The translations under genes were made by a program, and so were the position numbers. Below the pieces are notes generated by a model. That model did not search any database. It saw only the letters and a program-made list of their open reading frames with translations, and was not told the DNA's origin. A stretch of 47,749 bases of DNA from an uncultured Bacteroidales bacterium. GTDB taxonomy: Bacteria; Bacteroidota; Bacteroidia; Bacteroidales; Bacteroidaceae. Shown here piece by piece: positions 41,248 to 47,749 of this stretch. The stretch is from assembly GCA_902800305.1 (NCBI GenBank), contig CADCDP010000019.1, positions 1 to 47,749 of the forward strand, read 5' to 3'. Within the stretch, counting starts at the first letter, position 1, and the number at the start of each line of letters is the position of its first letter.

Positions 41248-42896
41248 TTTTTTACCTTCTTATTGATTTTTTCTATATGTTCCTTCACGTCGTCGCTCAT
41301 CTCCTCCTCGTCTTCCTTCATCAACTCCACCACCTTGTCCATGTATTGCTTGGCCTCGGCATAACGCTTTTGCTGGTAGAGCACCCAAGCGTAGGTGTCG
41401 AGATAGGTGGCATTGTCAGGTTCCAGTTCGTTGGCCTGACGGCTCATCTCCTCAGCTCGTTTGAGGTCTTTCTTCTTCAGCGAGAGGTAGTAAGCGTAGT
41501 TGTTCAGCACCATCGCATCGTTCGTCTTATAAACGAGACAGGAGTCGTATGCAGCGAACGCTTTATCGTCATCGCCGAGACGGTGGTAAAGGTCACCCAT
41601 CAAAGCATACATGTTGACACGCATCTGTATCTTGTTCCCATTGTCACTATTGTCCACTCGCTCAAGCCCTGCCTGGAAAGCGTCAATCGCCTCTTGGCTC
41701 TGTTCCAACTGATAATACCCCACGCCTAAATAATAGTAGAACACAGGGTCTGGCGCATTGTAGCCCACAGCTGGTTTACACACCTCCACGATGCCCTTTG
41801 CGTCGTTTTCCTCAATGGCATACGACAGCAACTGTTGGCGAGCCATGTCACATTCAGGATCCATTTCGAGGATTTGCAGCAACACGGGTTTCACGTCCTC
41901 CTTCGGCATCCTCTTGGTCACCATGTAGCGCACCTTCAGCTCCAGCATGTCCGTCTGTTCCTGCGGCATCTGCAACACCGTGTCGAACATGTTCAGCACC
42001 TGTGTGGAATCGGCGTTCTTCTCCAGATTCTCCTTCACCACCATGCCCATCAAGCGCAACCGATGTTCATCTTCGAGGTTCGGATTCAGCAACAGTCGGG
42101 CTATACTCTCCCTATAGAGCGAATCAGCCCCTTCCTGCTGGTAATAGTTGGAAAGCGATATTTGCAAGACCACATTGTTCGAGTCCTTCTGTTCCACTTG
42201 GCGGTATTGCTCCATTGCCTCCTTCTTCTTCCCAGCATCCAGATAGAGGTCGCCTATCATCACCTGATAGCGCAAATCGTTCGGGTACTCTTCCGCGAGA
42301 CTCGTCATCTCGTCGAAAGCCTTCTTCTCTTCGCCCAACAACAGGAAGAGCCGATACTTCTCCATCGACAGCTGCTCACTCTTCCCCTCCTTCACCTCTA
42401 TCTTGTCGAGCACCTTCACCATATTGGCATAGTCGCGGCCTTCCCCATACAGTCCCAACAGCATCATCAGCACCTCCGACTTCTCGGGGAACTGCTGTGC
42501 CATGTCCTCCACCACTCTCAGCGCATCCTCCTTGCGATTGCCCATCACATAGCTCGACATCAACCTGTTCTTATACCAATAGTTGTCAGGATACAGCCGA
42601 CACGCCTTCTCCAACGCATCGATGGCCAAACTGTCATTCTTCGCATACCCATAGAGTTGTGCCAACTCATACAGCACCACGCCCGACTCAGGTTCGAGCC
42701 GATGGCAATAGTCAAACAAGTCGATGGCAGCATCCAGATGGTTCGCCAACTTTTGGCGCACCGCCTCCTGAAAGATATAGTCAAACTTCGTCGACTGCGC
42801 CAAGGCAACTCCCAAGCTGCCCCAAACAAACAACAACAATATCCCTACACGCCGCATGGCCAGTAAACTCTTAATTGTATTATGCAAATTGTACAT
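41244..42896 (-). CDS. exported TPR protein
   Basis: Protein of up to 550 residues with about ten TPR units from residue 38 onward (LDAAIDLFDYCHRLEPESGV; SLAIDALEKACRLYPDNYWY; EAIDAFQAGLERVDN; KRAEEMSRQANELEPDNATY; RYAEAKQYMDKVVEL) and a charged C-terminus. The N-terminus has a signal peptide best read from the ATG at 42857 (MRRVGILLLFVWGSLGVALA); the ATG at 42896 lies in an intergenic TGTACATCGT repeat and adds 13 residues. It is probably a periplasmic scaffold acting with the DUF4292 and EnvC proteins of the same operon. Confidence 0.88.
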   Translation of the reverse strand: MYNLHNTIKSLLAMRRVGILLLFVWGSLGVALAQSTKFDYIFQEAVRQKLANHLDAAIDLFDYCHRLEPESGVVLYELAQLYGYAKNDSLAIDALEKACRLYPDNYWYKNRLMSSYVMGNRKEDALRVVEDMAQQFPEKSEVLMMLLGLYGEGRDYANMVKVLDKIEVKEGKSEQLSMEKYRLFLLLGEEKKAFDEMTSLAEEYPNDLRYQVMIGDLYLDAGKKKEAMEQYRQVEQKDSNNVVLQISLSNYYQQEGADSLYRESIARLLLNPNLEDEHRLRLMGMVVKENLEKNADSTQVLNMFDTVLQMPQEQTDMLELKVRYMVTKRMPKEDVKPVLLQILEMDPECDMARQQLLSYAIEENDAKGIVEVCKPAVGYNAPDPVFYYYLGVGYYQLEQSQEAIDAFQAGLERVDNSDNGNKIQMRVNMYALMGDLYHRLGDDDKAFAAYDSCLVYKTNDAMVLNNYAYYLSLKKKDLKRAEEMSRQANELEPDNATYLDTYAWVLYQQKRYAEAKQYMDKVVELMKEDEEEMSDDVKEHIEKINKKVKK

Positions 42897-42902
42897 CGTA
42901 CA

Positions 42903-43337
42903 TCACTTCACTCCACTATGTCCGAAGCCACCCGCACCACGCTCCGTCTCGTCCAGCGTATCCACTTCCACCAACACGGGCTGCTCATGCTTGGCTATCA
43001 CCATCTGAGCAATACGCTCACCATCGTTAATAACGAAAGTCTCTTTGGACAAATTGACCAGAATGACACACACCTCGCCCCGATAGTCGGCATCGATGGT
43101 GCCAGGCGAGTTGAGCACCGTCACCCCCTTCTTAATGGCAAGTCCCGACCGTGGGCGCACCTGTGCCTCATACCCTTCAGGCAGCGACATGAACAGTCCT
43201 GTGGGCACCAGCACACGTCCCATCGGCTCCAACGAGATAGGTTCTTCCAGATTCGCCCTCAAGTCCATTCCTGCCGAGAGCGGTGTGGCGTACTGAGGCA
43301 GAGGATGATGCGACCGATTGATGATTTTCACTTCCAT
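42903..43337 (-). CDS. dut: dUTP diphosphatase
   Basis: Trimeric enzyme of 144 residues hydrolysing dUTP to dUMP and diphosphate, which keeps uracil out of DNA. All five family motifs are seen: [35 protein letters not shown] and the C-terminal [10 protein letters not shown]. First gene of the operon leading to envC, with a clear promoter box at 43355-43362 and a leader of about 10-15 bases. Confidence 0.97.
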   Translation of the reverse strand: MEVKIINRSHHPLPQYATPLSAGMDLRANLEEPISLEPMGRVLVPTGLFMSLPEGYEAQVRPRSGLAIKKGVTVLNSPGTIDADYRGEVCVILVNLSKETFVINDGERIAQMVIAKHEQPVLVEVDTLDETERGAGGFGHSGVK

Positions 43338-43354
43338 AGTTGCAAAATTTGGTG

Positions 43355-43362
43355 CAAAGGTA
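43355..43362 (-). promoter_or_regulatory. -7 box of the dut operon
   Basis: TACCTTTG on the minus strand, exact match, 17 bases before the dut start codon. Confidence 0.65.
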
Positions 43363-43369
43363 AGGATAA

Positions 43370-43510
43370 TTTGCCATTTGGCAATTTACCATTTACAATT
43401 TATCGCCCAATTTAGGATAATTTACAATTTTAATCCATAACTTTGTACCGTAAATCGTCAAAAGCCCCAAGTCAAACAATCAATTGTACATTGTACATCG
43501 TCAAATTGTA
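43370..43510. repeat. low-complexity intergenic words between dut and the dGTPase gene
   Basis: AATTTACCATTTAC/AATTTACAATTT words (43370-43432) and TTGTACATTGTACATCGT (43483-43500) recur here; a TTGTACATCGTACATC copy also lies at 42889-42904. They are short-period intergenic filler and no gene is seen in them. Confidence 0.6.
43438..43445 (+). promoter_or_regulatory. -7 box of the dGTPase gene
   Basis: TAACTTTG fits TAnnTTTG, 74 bases before the ATG at 43520. Confidence 0.5.
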
Positions 43511-43519
43511 AATAACCCC

Positions 43520-44833
43520 ATGTATTGGCAACAGCTTATCTCCAATAAGCGGCTCGGGCAAGAAGACCTGCACATCAGCAAGAAGGACGACCGCACCGAA
43601 TTCAAGCGCGACTACGACCGTCTCATCTTCTCCGCACCCTTTCGCCGTCTGCAAAACAAGACCCAAGTATTCCCCCTGCCAGGCAGCGTGTTTGTACACA
43701 ACCGCCTCACCCACTCCCTCGAAGTGGCCAGTGTAGGCCGTAGCCTTGGCGACGACGTGGCACACCAGCTCCTCCAGCTCCATCCCGAACTGGCCGACAC
43801 CCTCTTGGGCGAAATCGGTTCCATCGTCTCTGCTGCCTGTCTGGCTCACGACATGGGCAACCCTCCCTTCGGACATTCGGGCGAACGTGCTATCGCCTCC
43901 TACTTTAGCGAAGGTCCTGGCATCAGCTACAAAGGCCAGCTCACCGATGCCCAATGGGCTGACATCACCCACTTCGACGGCAATGCCAACGCCTTCCGTC
44001 TGCTCACCCACCAGTTCAAGGGTCGCCGTGTAGGTGGTTTCGTCCTCACCTACTCCACCCTCGCTTCCATCGTCAAATACCCCTATCCCGCCATCGAAGC
44101 CACCAAGCAGAAGTTCGGCTACTTCACACAGGAACAACCCCTCTACGAGCGCATCGCCACAGAGCTGGGCATCACAAGGTCCGCCGTAGGATGGCATCGC
44201 CACCCCCTCGCCTACCTCGTCGAAGCCGCCGACGACATCTGCTACGAAATAATGGACATCGAGGATGCCCACAAGCTCAAGATACTCTCCTTCGACGAAA
44301 CCCAACAACTCATGCTCGGCTTCATCGACCCCGACCACCGCGAACACATCATCCAGCGTGCCCAAGCCGTCTGCGACCTCAACGAGCAAGTGGTCTATTT
44401 CCGTTCCTGCGCCATCGGAGCCTTGGAGCGCGAGTGCGTCCGTGTCTTTGTGGAAAACGAAGAAGCCATTCTTGACGGCACTTTTACGGGCTCCCTCCTC
44501 CACCACGCCTGTCCCCTCGTCCGAGAAGCCTACGACAAGTGCGTCCACGTGGCCAAGAGCCGCATCTACCGCAGCCGCGACGTGGTGGACACCGAGTTGG
44601 CGGGTTACAAGATTATCTACACCCTCATCCAACTCTTCACCGATGCCGTCATGAGTCCCCACCACGCCTACAGCCGCCTGTTGCTCGACCGCGTCTCCTC
44701 CCAATACGAAGTCGATAACCCCGACACTTACGTGCGCATTATGGCGGTGCTCGACTACATCTCTGGCATGACCGATGTCTTTGCCCTCGACCTCTATCGT
44801 AAAATTAACGGCGAAAGCCTCCCCATGATATGA
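43520..44833 (+). CDS. dgt: dGTPase-like HD-domain triphosphohydrolase
   Basis: Enzyme of 437 residues that splits dGTP (or other dNTPs) into nucleoside and triphosphate. HD-domain ligands appear in RLTHSLEVASVGR and CLAHDMGNPPFGHSGERA, with HRHPLAYLVEAADDICYEI supplying the later Asp; the N-terminal DRTEFKRDYDRLIFSAPFRR and LQNKTQVF blocks are typical of Dgt. The ATG at 43520 is preferred because the protein then begins MYWQQLISNKRLG; the ATG at 43484 lies within the TGTACAT repeat. With dut on the other side, the region concerns nucleotide pool control. It overlaps the next gene by four bases. Confidence 0.94.
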   Translation: MYWQQLISNKRLGQEDLHISKKDDRTEFKRDYDRLIFSAPFRRLQNKTQVFPLPGSVFVHNRLTHSLEVASVGRSLGDDVAHQLLQLHPELADTLLGEIGSIVSAACLAHDMGNPPFGHSGERAIASYFSEGPGISYKGQLTDAQWADITHFDGNANAFRLLTHQFKGRRVGGFVLTYSTLASIVKYPYPAIEATKQKFGYFTQEQPLYERIATELGITRSAVGWHRHPLAYLVEAADDICYEIMDIEDAHKLKILSFDETQQLMLGFIDPDHREHIIQRAQAVCDLNEQVVYFRSCAIGALERECVRVFVENEEAILDGTFTGSLLHHACPLVREAYDKCVHVAKSRIYRSRDVVDTELAGYKIIYTLIQLFTDAVMSPHHAYSRLLLDRVSSQYEVDNPDTYVRIMAVLDYISGMTDVFALDLYRKINGESLPMI

Positions 44834-45702
44834 ACACCATCTTTATCGTCCTCCCCATCCTCACGCTGCTCATGTTCGACCTCGGACTCACCCTCCGTCC
44901 CCACGACTTCCAGCTCATCCTCCAGCGCCCTCTTCCCGTCGCCGCAGGACTTATCGGCCAAATCCTTCTACTGCCCCTCATCGCATGGGCAGTCGGCACC
45001 TTCTTCCATCTTTCGCCCCTATTCCTGATAGGCATCATGCTCATCGCCTGCAGCCCCGGTGGCAGCTCCAGCAACGTATTCTCCATGCTCGCCCGTGGCG
45101 ACGTAGCCCTCTCCGTCACCCTCACCGCTTGCAGTTCCCTCATCACCCTCTTCACCGTGCCCCTCATCATGGCATGGACCACCGCCAGCGTAGGCACCAG
45201 TGCCGACGTGCAACTCCCCGTGGGCAACCTCCTGATGCAGAACCTCGTCCTCATGGCCGTTCCCATCCTCTGTGGTCTCTGGCTACGTGCCGCCAAAGCC
45301 ACCATCGCCCTGCGCATCCACAACGTCCTCCGACGCATTGCCTTCCCATCCCTCATCCTTCTCGCCACCCTCTTCTTCCTCCAGCATCGCGACACCATCG
45401 TCCGCGAATTTCCCTCCCTCGGCCTCACCATCACCGTCCTCATCCTCCTTGCCATGGGTGGCGGCGCACTTCTTTCCCTCCTTTTCCGCCTCACGGGAGC
45501 CGAACGCCGCACCATCGTCATCGAAGTCGGCATGCAGAACGCTGCCCAAGCCATCACCGTCGCTTGCAGCCCCCTCGTCTTTGCCAACGAGGTCATCGCC
45601 ATCCCTGCCATTGTCTATGCCCTGATGATGAACGTGCTCTTGCTCCTCTACGTCGCCCTGTCCACCTATTTCAGCAATCGTCACAACTCTCCGCACTCCT
45701 AA
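44830..45702 (+). CDS. bile acid:sodium symporter (BASS/ACR3-like) family transporter
   Basis: Integral membrane protein of 290 residues with nine or ten helices. The BASS signatures are seen: GLTLRPHDFQLILQRP, LIACSPGGSSSNVFSMLARG in the first half and EVGMQNAAQAITVACSPLVF in the second, which form the crossing sodium-binding segments. Family members move bile acids, keto acids such as pyruvate, or other organic anions with sodium; the substrate here is unknown. Its ATG overlaps the dGTPase stop (ATGA). The coding strand is strikingly rich in C at third positions compared with neighbours. Confidence 0.92.
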   Translation: MNTIFIVLPILTLLMFDLGLTLRPHDFQLILQRPLPVAAGLIGQILLLPLIAWAVGTFFHLSPLFLIGIMLIACSPGGSSSNVFSMLARGDVALSVTLTACSSLITLFTVPLIMAWTTASVGTSADVQLPVGNLLMQNLVLMAVPILCGLWLRAAKATIALRIHNVLRRIAFPSLILLATLFFLQHRDTIVREFPSLGLTITVLILLAMGGGALLSLLFRLTGAERRTIVIEVGMQNAAQAITVACSPLVFANEVIAIPAIVYALMMNVLLLLYVALSTYFSNRHNSPHS

Positions 45703-45741
45703 TAGCCTCTACAAGCATTGGAACATTGTGGGCACAAACAG

Positions 45742-45777
45742 CACCCCCGACCACTCGGAAGTGAGGGGTCGGGGGTG
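45742..45777. repeat. GC-rich hairpin after the symporter gene
   Basis: CACCCCCGACC (45742-45752) pairs with GGTCGGGGGTG (45767-45777), with partial inner pairing (CACTC/GAAGTG). There is no T-run. It may be a termination or stability element or a dispersed palindrome. Confidence 0.6.
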
Positions 45778-45780
45778 GAA

Positions 45781-46010
45781 ATGAGGGATGGATGACTTTT
45801 TACCAAGCAAATTGCCAGGGGTCGGCACTTGCGGACTCGCCACCGAACCTCAGTGCTTCGCCAGCGTCAAGACCTGTGGCATTGACTTCCCTTTCGGATG
45901 ACGGAGTGGATGGCGAGCTTGATGACCCTACCAACATATCTACAGGAGCCTGTAACTCAACCACGCGTGTCGTGGGCTTCACAAATTCTTAATTCGTGCA
46001 ATTCGTTGTT
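45781..46010 (-). other. intergenic stretch with an uncertain 60-codon frame
   Basis: A minus-strand frame runs from about 45982 (GTG) to 45800 and starts KPTTRVVELQAPVDMLVG, ending in ADPWQFAW. It has Ser/Pro/Glu-rich content, a stop codon three codons upstream of the GTG, and no promoter box of its own. It sits right after the ubiquitin-like gene's C-terminal fragment. It could be a gene remnant, a small protein, or chance; nothing else is visible in this stretch. Confidence 0.25.
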
Positions 46011-46700
46011 TTACTTGATGATTAACTTCTTACCGTTCTGGATATAGATACCCTTCTGCGTAGGCTGGCTGAGGCGGCGACCATCTAGCGTGTAGATGGC
46101 ATCGTCGGCAACCTTGCCGTTGGACTCAATCGAGCGGATGCCCGTGCTCTCGCCGTCGCCGAAGTCCAGGCAGAATGCGCGAACCTGTTGAACGACCTCA
46201 CCCTTCAGCTGGAAGTAGGCGCGGAAGCCCTTGATGTTGGCGGGCAGAACCGATGGGTTCAGCAGCGTGTTGTCGGCTGCGAAGAAGAGCACAGCCTTCG
46301 TGTCGCCAGCGGGAATGGCCGTTGCGCCCAGTGTGGGGATGAAATCGACGGTGGCCGACGTATAGGGCACGGCATCCTTGCTTACGATGACTTCCGCGAA
46401 AGCGGCTGCGGAGAGGTCTGCATTGGCGGCAACCTTCACCAGATAGGGCTTGCCAGCCTCGATGCTCGTGGCAGTGGCGAAGTTGAGGGACAGCGTGCTG
46501 TTCTCGAACGAGGCACTGTTGAGTTCCTTCACCGTCCAACCTTCAGGGATAGCGAGGTCGAAGGGAACGGAGAAGGTGTTGTAGCCACCTGCGTTAAGCG
46601 TGCGTGTCAGCGTCACGTTGGCCTCGTAGCCGTCCCACTCGTCCAGCTTCGTGGCGGTGTTTTCCTCCTCGTTCAAGGCCAGTTCGGTGCGGGCATGGTG
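46011..46700 (-). pseudogene. C-terminal part of the ubiquitin-like secreted protein, out of frame
   Basis: A frame of about 230 residues without a credible start of its own (the first in-frame ATG lies inside the upstream gene and no signal peptide follows). It contains a beta-rich module found in exported Prevotella proteins (TLTRTLNAGGYNTFSVPFDL, SIEAGKPYLVKVAANADLSA, AVLFFAADNTLL, GFRAYFQLKGEV) and a terminal tail (DAIYTLDGRRLSQPTQKGIY and GKKLIIK). The ubiquitin-like gene runs into this region in the other frame and stops at 46673, one base out of phase. A deletion of one base (or 3n+1) near 46685 would explain it. Assembly error or real pseudogenisation cannot be told apart here. Confidence 0.7.
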
Positions 46701-47017
46701 AACTGCCACTGGTTCTCAGCGACTTCGTTCACGGCGACGGTTCTTATAACGAGGTGCAGCGTAGATCCATTCTGGATGTTGTAGTCGCCCAGCGTGCGGT
46801 TATCCTCCAGCTGTTTACCGGCAAAGATAAGTCTCTGCTGTTCCACAGGAATGCTTTCCTTGTCCTTGATCAGTCCCTTCACCTGTAAAATGGTGTATGA
46901 GGATTCCACGTTAAGCGTGAATGTCTTGCCCGTCAGCGTCATGACGGAAATCTGCATGGCGCTCATAGTCACTGCCATCATGAGCAGCACGAGCAGTGAA
47001 AATATTTTCTTTTGCAT
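46673..47017 (-). CDS. secreted ubiquitin-like protein
   Basis: A signal peptide ([20 protein letters not shown]) is followed directly by a ubiquitin domain starting [18 protein letters not shown] (nucleotides 46742-46957). Aligned by hand to eukaryotic ubiquitin, 53 of the first 72 residues are identical. Lys11, 27, 33 and 48 and the Leu8/Ile44/Val70 patch are kept; Lys6, 29 and 63 are lost. The chain continues [20 protein letters not shown] instead of ending in Gly-Gly, so normal conjugation is not possible. Bacteroides fragilis is known to secrete a ubiquitin homologue, and this looks like a related capture from a eukaryote. The frame stops 22 residues after the domain; the C-terminal module continues one base out of phase. 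The ATG at 47023 is an alternative start. Confidence 0.9.
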   Translation of the reverse strand: MQKKIFSLLVLLMMAVTMSAMQISVMTLTGKTFTLNVESSYTILQVKGLIKDKESIPVEQQRLIFAGKQLEDNRTLGDYNIQNGSTLHLVIRTVAVNEVAENQWQFTMPAPNWP

Positions 47018-47062
47018 AATCATTTTGTTTTTTATTTGTTTTTACTTTTAACATGTAGGGGG

Positions 47063-47749
47063 TTACTCCGCAGCCTTCTCGATCGTGATGCTCTTCACCT
47101 TCTTCTTGCCTTCGTACTTCAGGCTGACCTGTGTGCCCTCGGCCACGCCCTCAAGGGGCAGCTGCTGATAGGTGCCGTCGGTGCCCGCCTTGGCCGTCCA
47201 GTTGTCCTTGTCGGCGGTGTTCTGCGGCATGGAGACGGTGTAGCCAGCGGGGGCGACGGAACAATTAACAAAGTTGATGTTGTCGATAGCGGTGCTGTAG
47301 CCGTAGTTGTCGTAGCTGATGAAGGCAATGTAATAGGTACCGTTGAGGGAGCTCAGGTCCACTGTGGCAGTCGTCCAGCCATCACTGGTTTGTTCTACGA
47401 AACTCGTCCAGGTCCAAGGACCGTCAGGTGACGTACTGTAAGCAACCGTGAGATTGTTGAAGTCTCCACTCCAGGGGGTAGTGGAGTAGGCGAAGCTAAG
47501 CGAGCCTTCACCTTGGAAGTTGATGGCGGGAGACACAAAGTAGTCATGGTCATATTCGCCGTGACCATCGATATAGAGTGAATAGGTGGTGCCAGAGAAC
47601 GCAGGGGTATGGCCATAGTAGTCATCCCCATCGACATACCAACCATCGGTGGCACCGTAATGGGTCCAGCCTTGAGGCATGTTGCCGTCCTCAAAGTCGA
47701 GACTGATGGTTTGTGCCACTGCGCCCGTCACTGCCGTCATGAGCAGCAC
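47063..47749 (-). CDS. secreted adhesin-like protein with choice-of-anchor-J domain, 5' end cut by the window
   Basis: At least 228 residues. The N-terminus in view (VLLMTAVTGAVAQ) is the end of a signal peptide, so the true start lies beyond 47749. Residues about 14-160 fit the cleaved-adhesin/choice-of-anchor J beta sandwich: ISLDFEDGNMPQGWTHYG, DYFVSPAINFQGEGSLSFAY, GWTTATVDLSSLNGTYYIAF, YSTAIDNINF. The C-terminal part (about 170-228) with GTYQQLPLEGVAEGTQVSLK and VKSITIEKAAE is a small module seen at the ends of exported Prevotella proteins. It lies 45 bases upstream of the ubiquitin-like gene and shares a similar signal peptide, so the two are probably cotranscribed. Confidence 0.8.
   Translation of the reverse strand: MLLMTAVTGAVAQTISLDFEDGNMPQGWTHYGATDGWYVDGDDYYGHTPAFSGTTYSLYIDGHGEYDHDYFVSPAINFQGEGSLSFAYSTTPWSGDFNNLTVAYSTSPDGPWTWTSFVEQTSDGWTTATVDLSSLNGTYYIAFISYDNYGYSTAIDNINFVNCSVAPAGYTVSMPQNTADKDNWTAKAGTDGTYQQLPLEGVAEGTQVSLKYEGKKKVKSITIEKAAE

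Noticed and set aside
41798..42874. Two long plus-strand frames opposite the TPR gene
   Set aside because: One is Pro/Ser/Thr-rich, the other His/Leu/Gln-rich; both are typical antisense readings of TPR codons.
43472..44704. Open frame antisense to the dGTPase gene
   Set aside because: The dGTPase carries all HD-domain motifs; the antisense product is Gly/Val/Glu-rich with no recognisable domain.
46673..46710. Programmed ribosomal frameshift joining the ubiquitin-like domain to its C-terminal part
   Set aside because: The phase would need a -1 shift, but no slippery heptamer or downstream stem is evident; a mutation or sequence error is simpler.

Overview
The window comes from a Bacteroidales genome, most likely Prevotella or a close relative (Prevotellaceae). 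The evidence is a SusC/SusD pair, a C10 peptidase, secreted proteins ending in the short 'GK(K/Y)..IK' tail usual in Prevotella, a dut-TPR-DUF4292-envC operon, fur next to purA, and many promoters of the Bacteroidetes primary-sigma type (-7 box TAnnTTTG, in the best cases preceded by TTTG after 19 bases). No tRNA, complete rRNA gene, CRISPR array or insertion sequence was found. All names rest on reading the protein sequences; no database was searched.

Layout. 1-250: the left edge carries a very good leftward promoter and a boxA-like leader, perhaps of an rRNA operon outside the window. 247-7677 (minus): susC, susD, a lipoprotein and a secreted C10 cysteine peptidase, which together look like a protein or peptide capture locus. 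8169-8510 (plus): a small AraC-type DNA-binding protein divergent from it. 8704-13300: dipeptidyl peptidase III, a DNA-alkylation-repair-like protein, a Fur-family regulator and purA. 13318-17812: a shortened TPR/membrane/HTH regulator, then a three-gene group of secreted proteins (DUF4419, a duplicated lipocalin-like protein, an unknown). 17821-20178: an AAA ATPase cassette lying between two near-identical copies of the 3' end of an M20 deacylase gene; the intact M20 gene itself carries an in-frame palindromic insertion. 20313-21817: ECF sigma factor and membrane partner. 22067-26868: TonB-dependent receptor, glycyl-tRNA synthetase, FKBP-like lipoprotein. 27057-30347: a 1096-residue secreted protein with three similar beta modules. 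30599-32377: an ECF sigma factor fused in one reading frame to a transmembrane helix, a periplasmic linker and an outer-membrane-barrel-like domain. 32555-35092: serpin lipoprotein and asd. 35330-38979: cation/proton antiporter, LolD-like ATPase and a CvfB-like RNA-binding protein. 39033-43337 (minus): dut-TPR-DUF4292-envC. 43520-45702: dGTPase and a bile-acid:sodium-symporter family protein. 46011-47749 (minus): an adhesin-like secreted protein cut by the window edge, then a secreted ubiquitin-like protein separated by a frameshift from its probable C-terminal part.

The strongest candidates for new biology are (1) the sigma factor-to-outer-membrane single-chain fusion, (2) the exported ubiquitin-like domain, whose mature N-terminus is predicted to fall on ubiquitin Met1, (3) the in-frame palindromic element in the M20 gene, (4) strictly periodic arrays of short palindromes (23 and 24 bp periods) and of CTAG (9 bp period) at gene ends, and (5) the ATPase cassette framed by a duplicated gene end whose differences are all synonymous.
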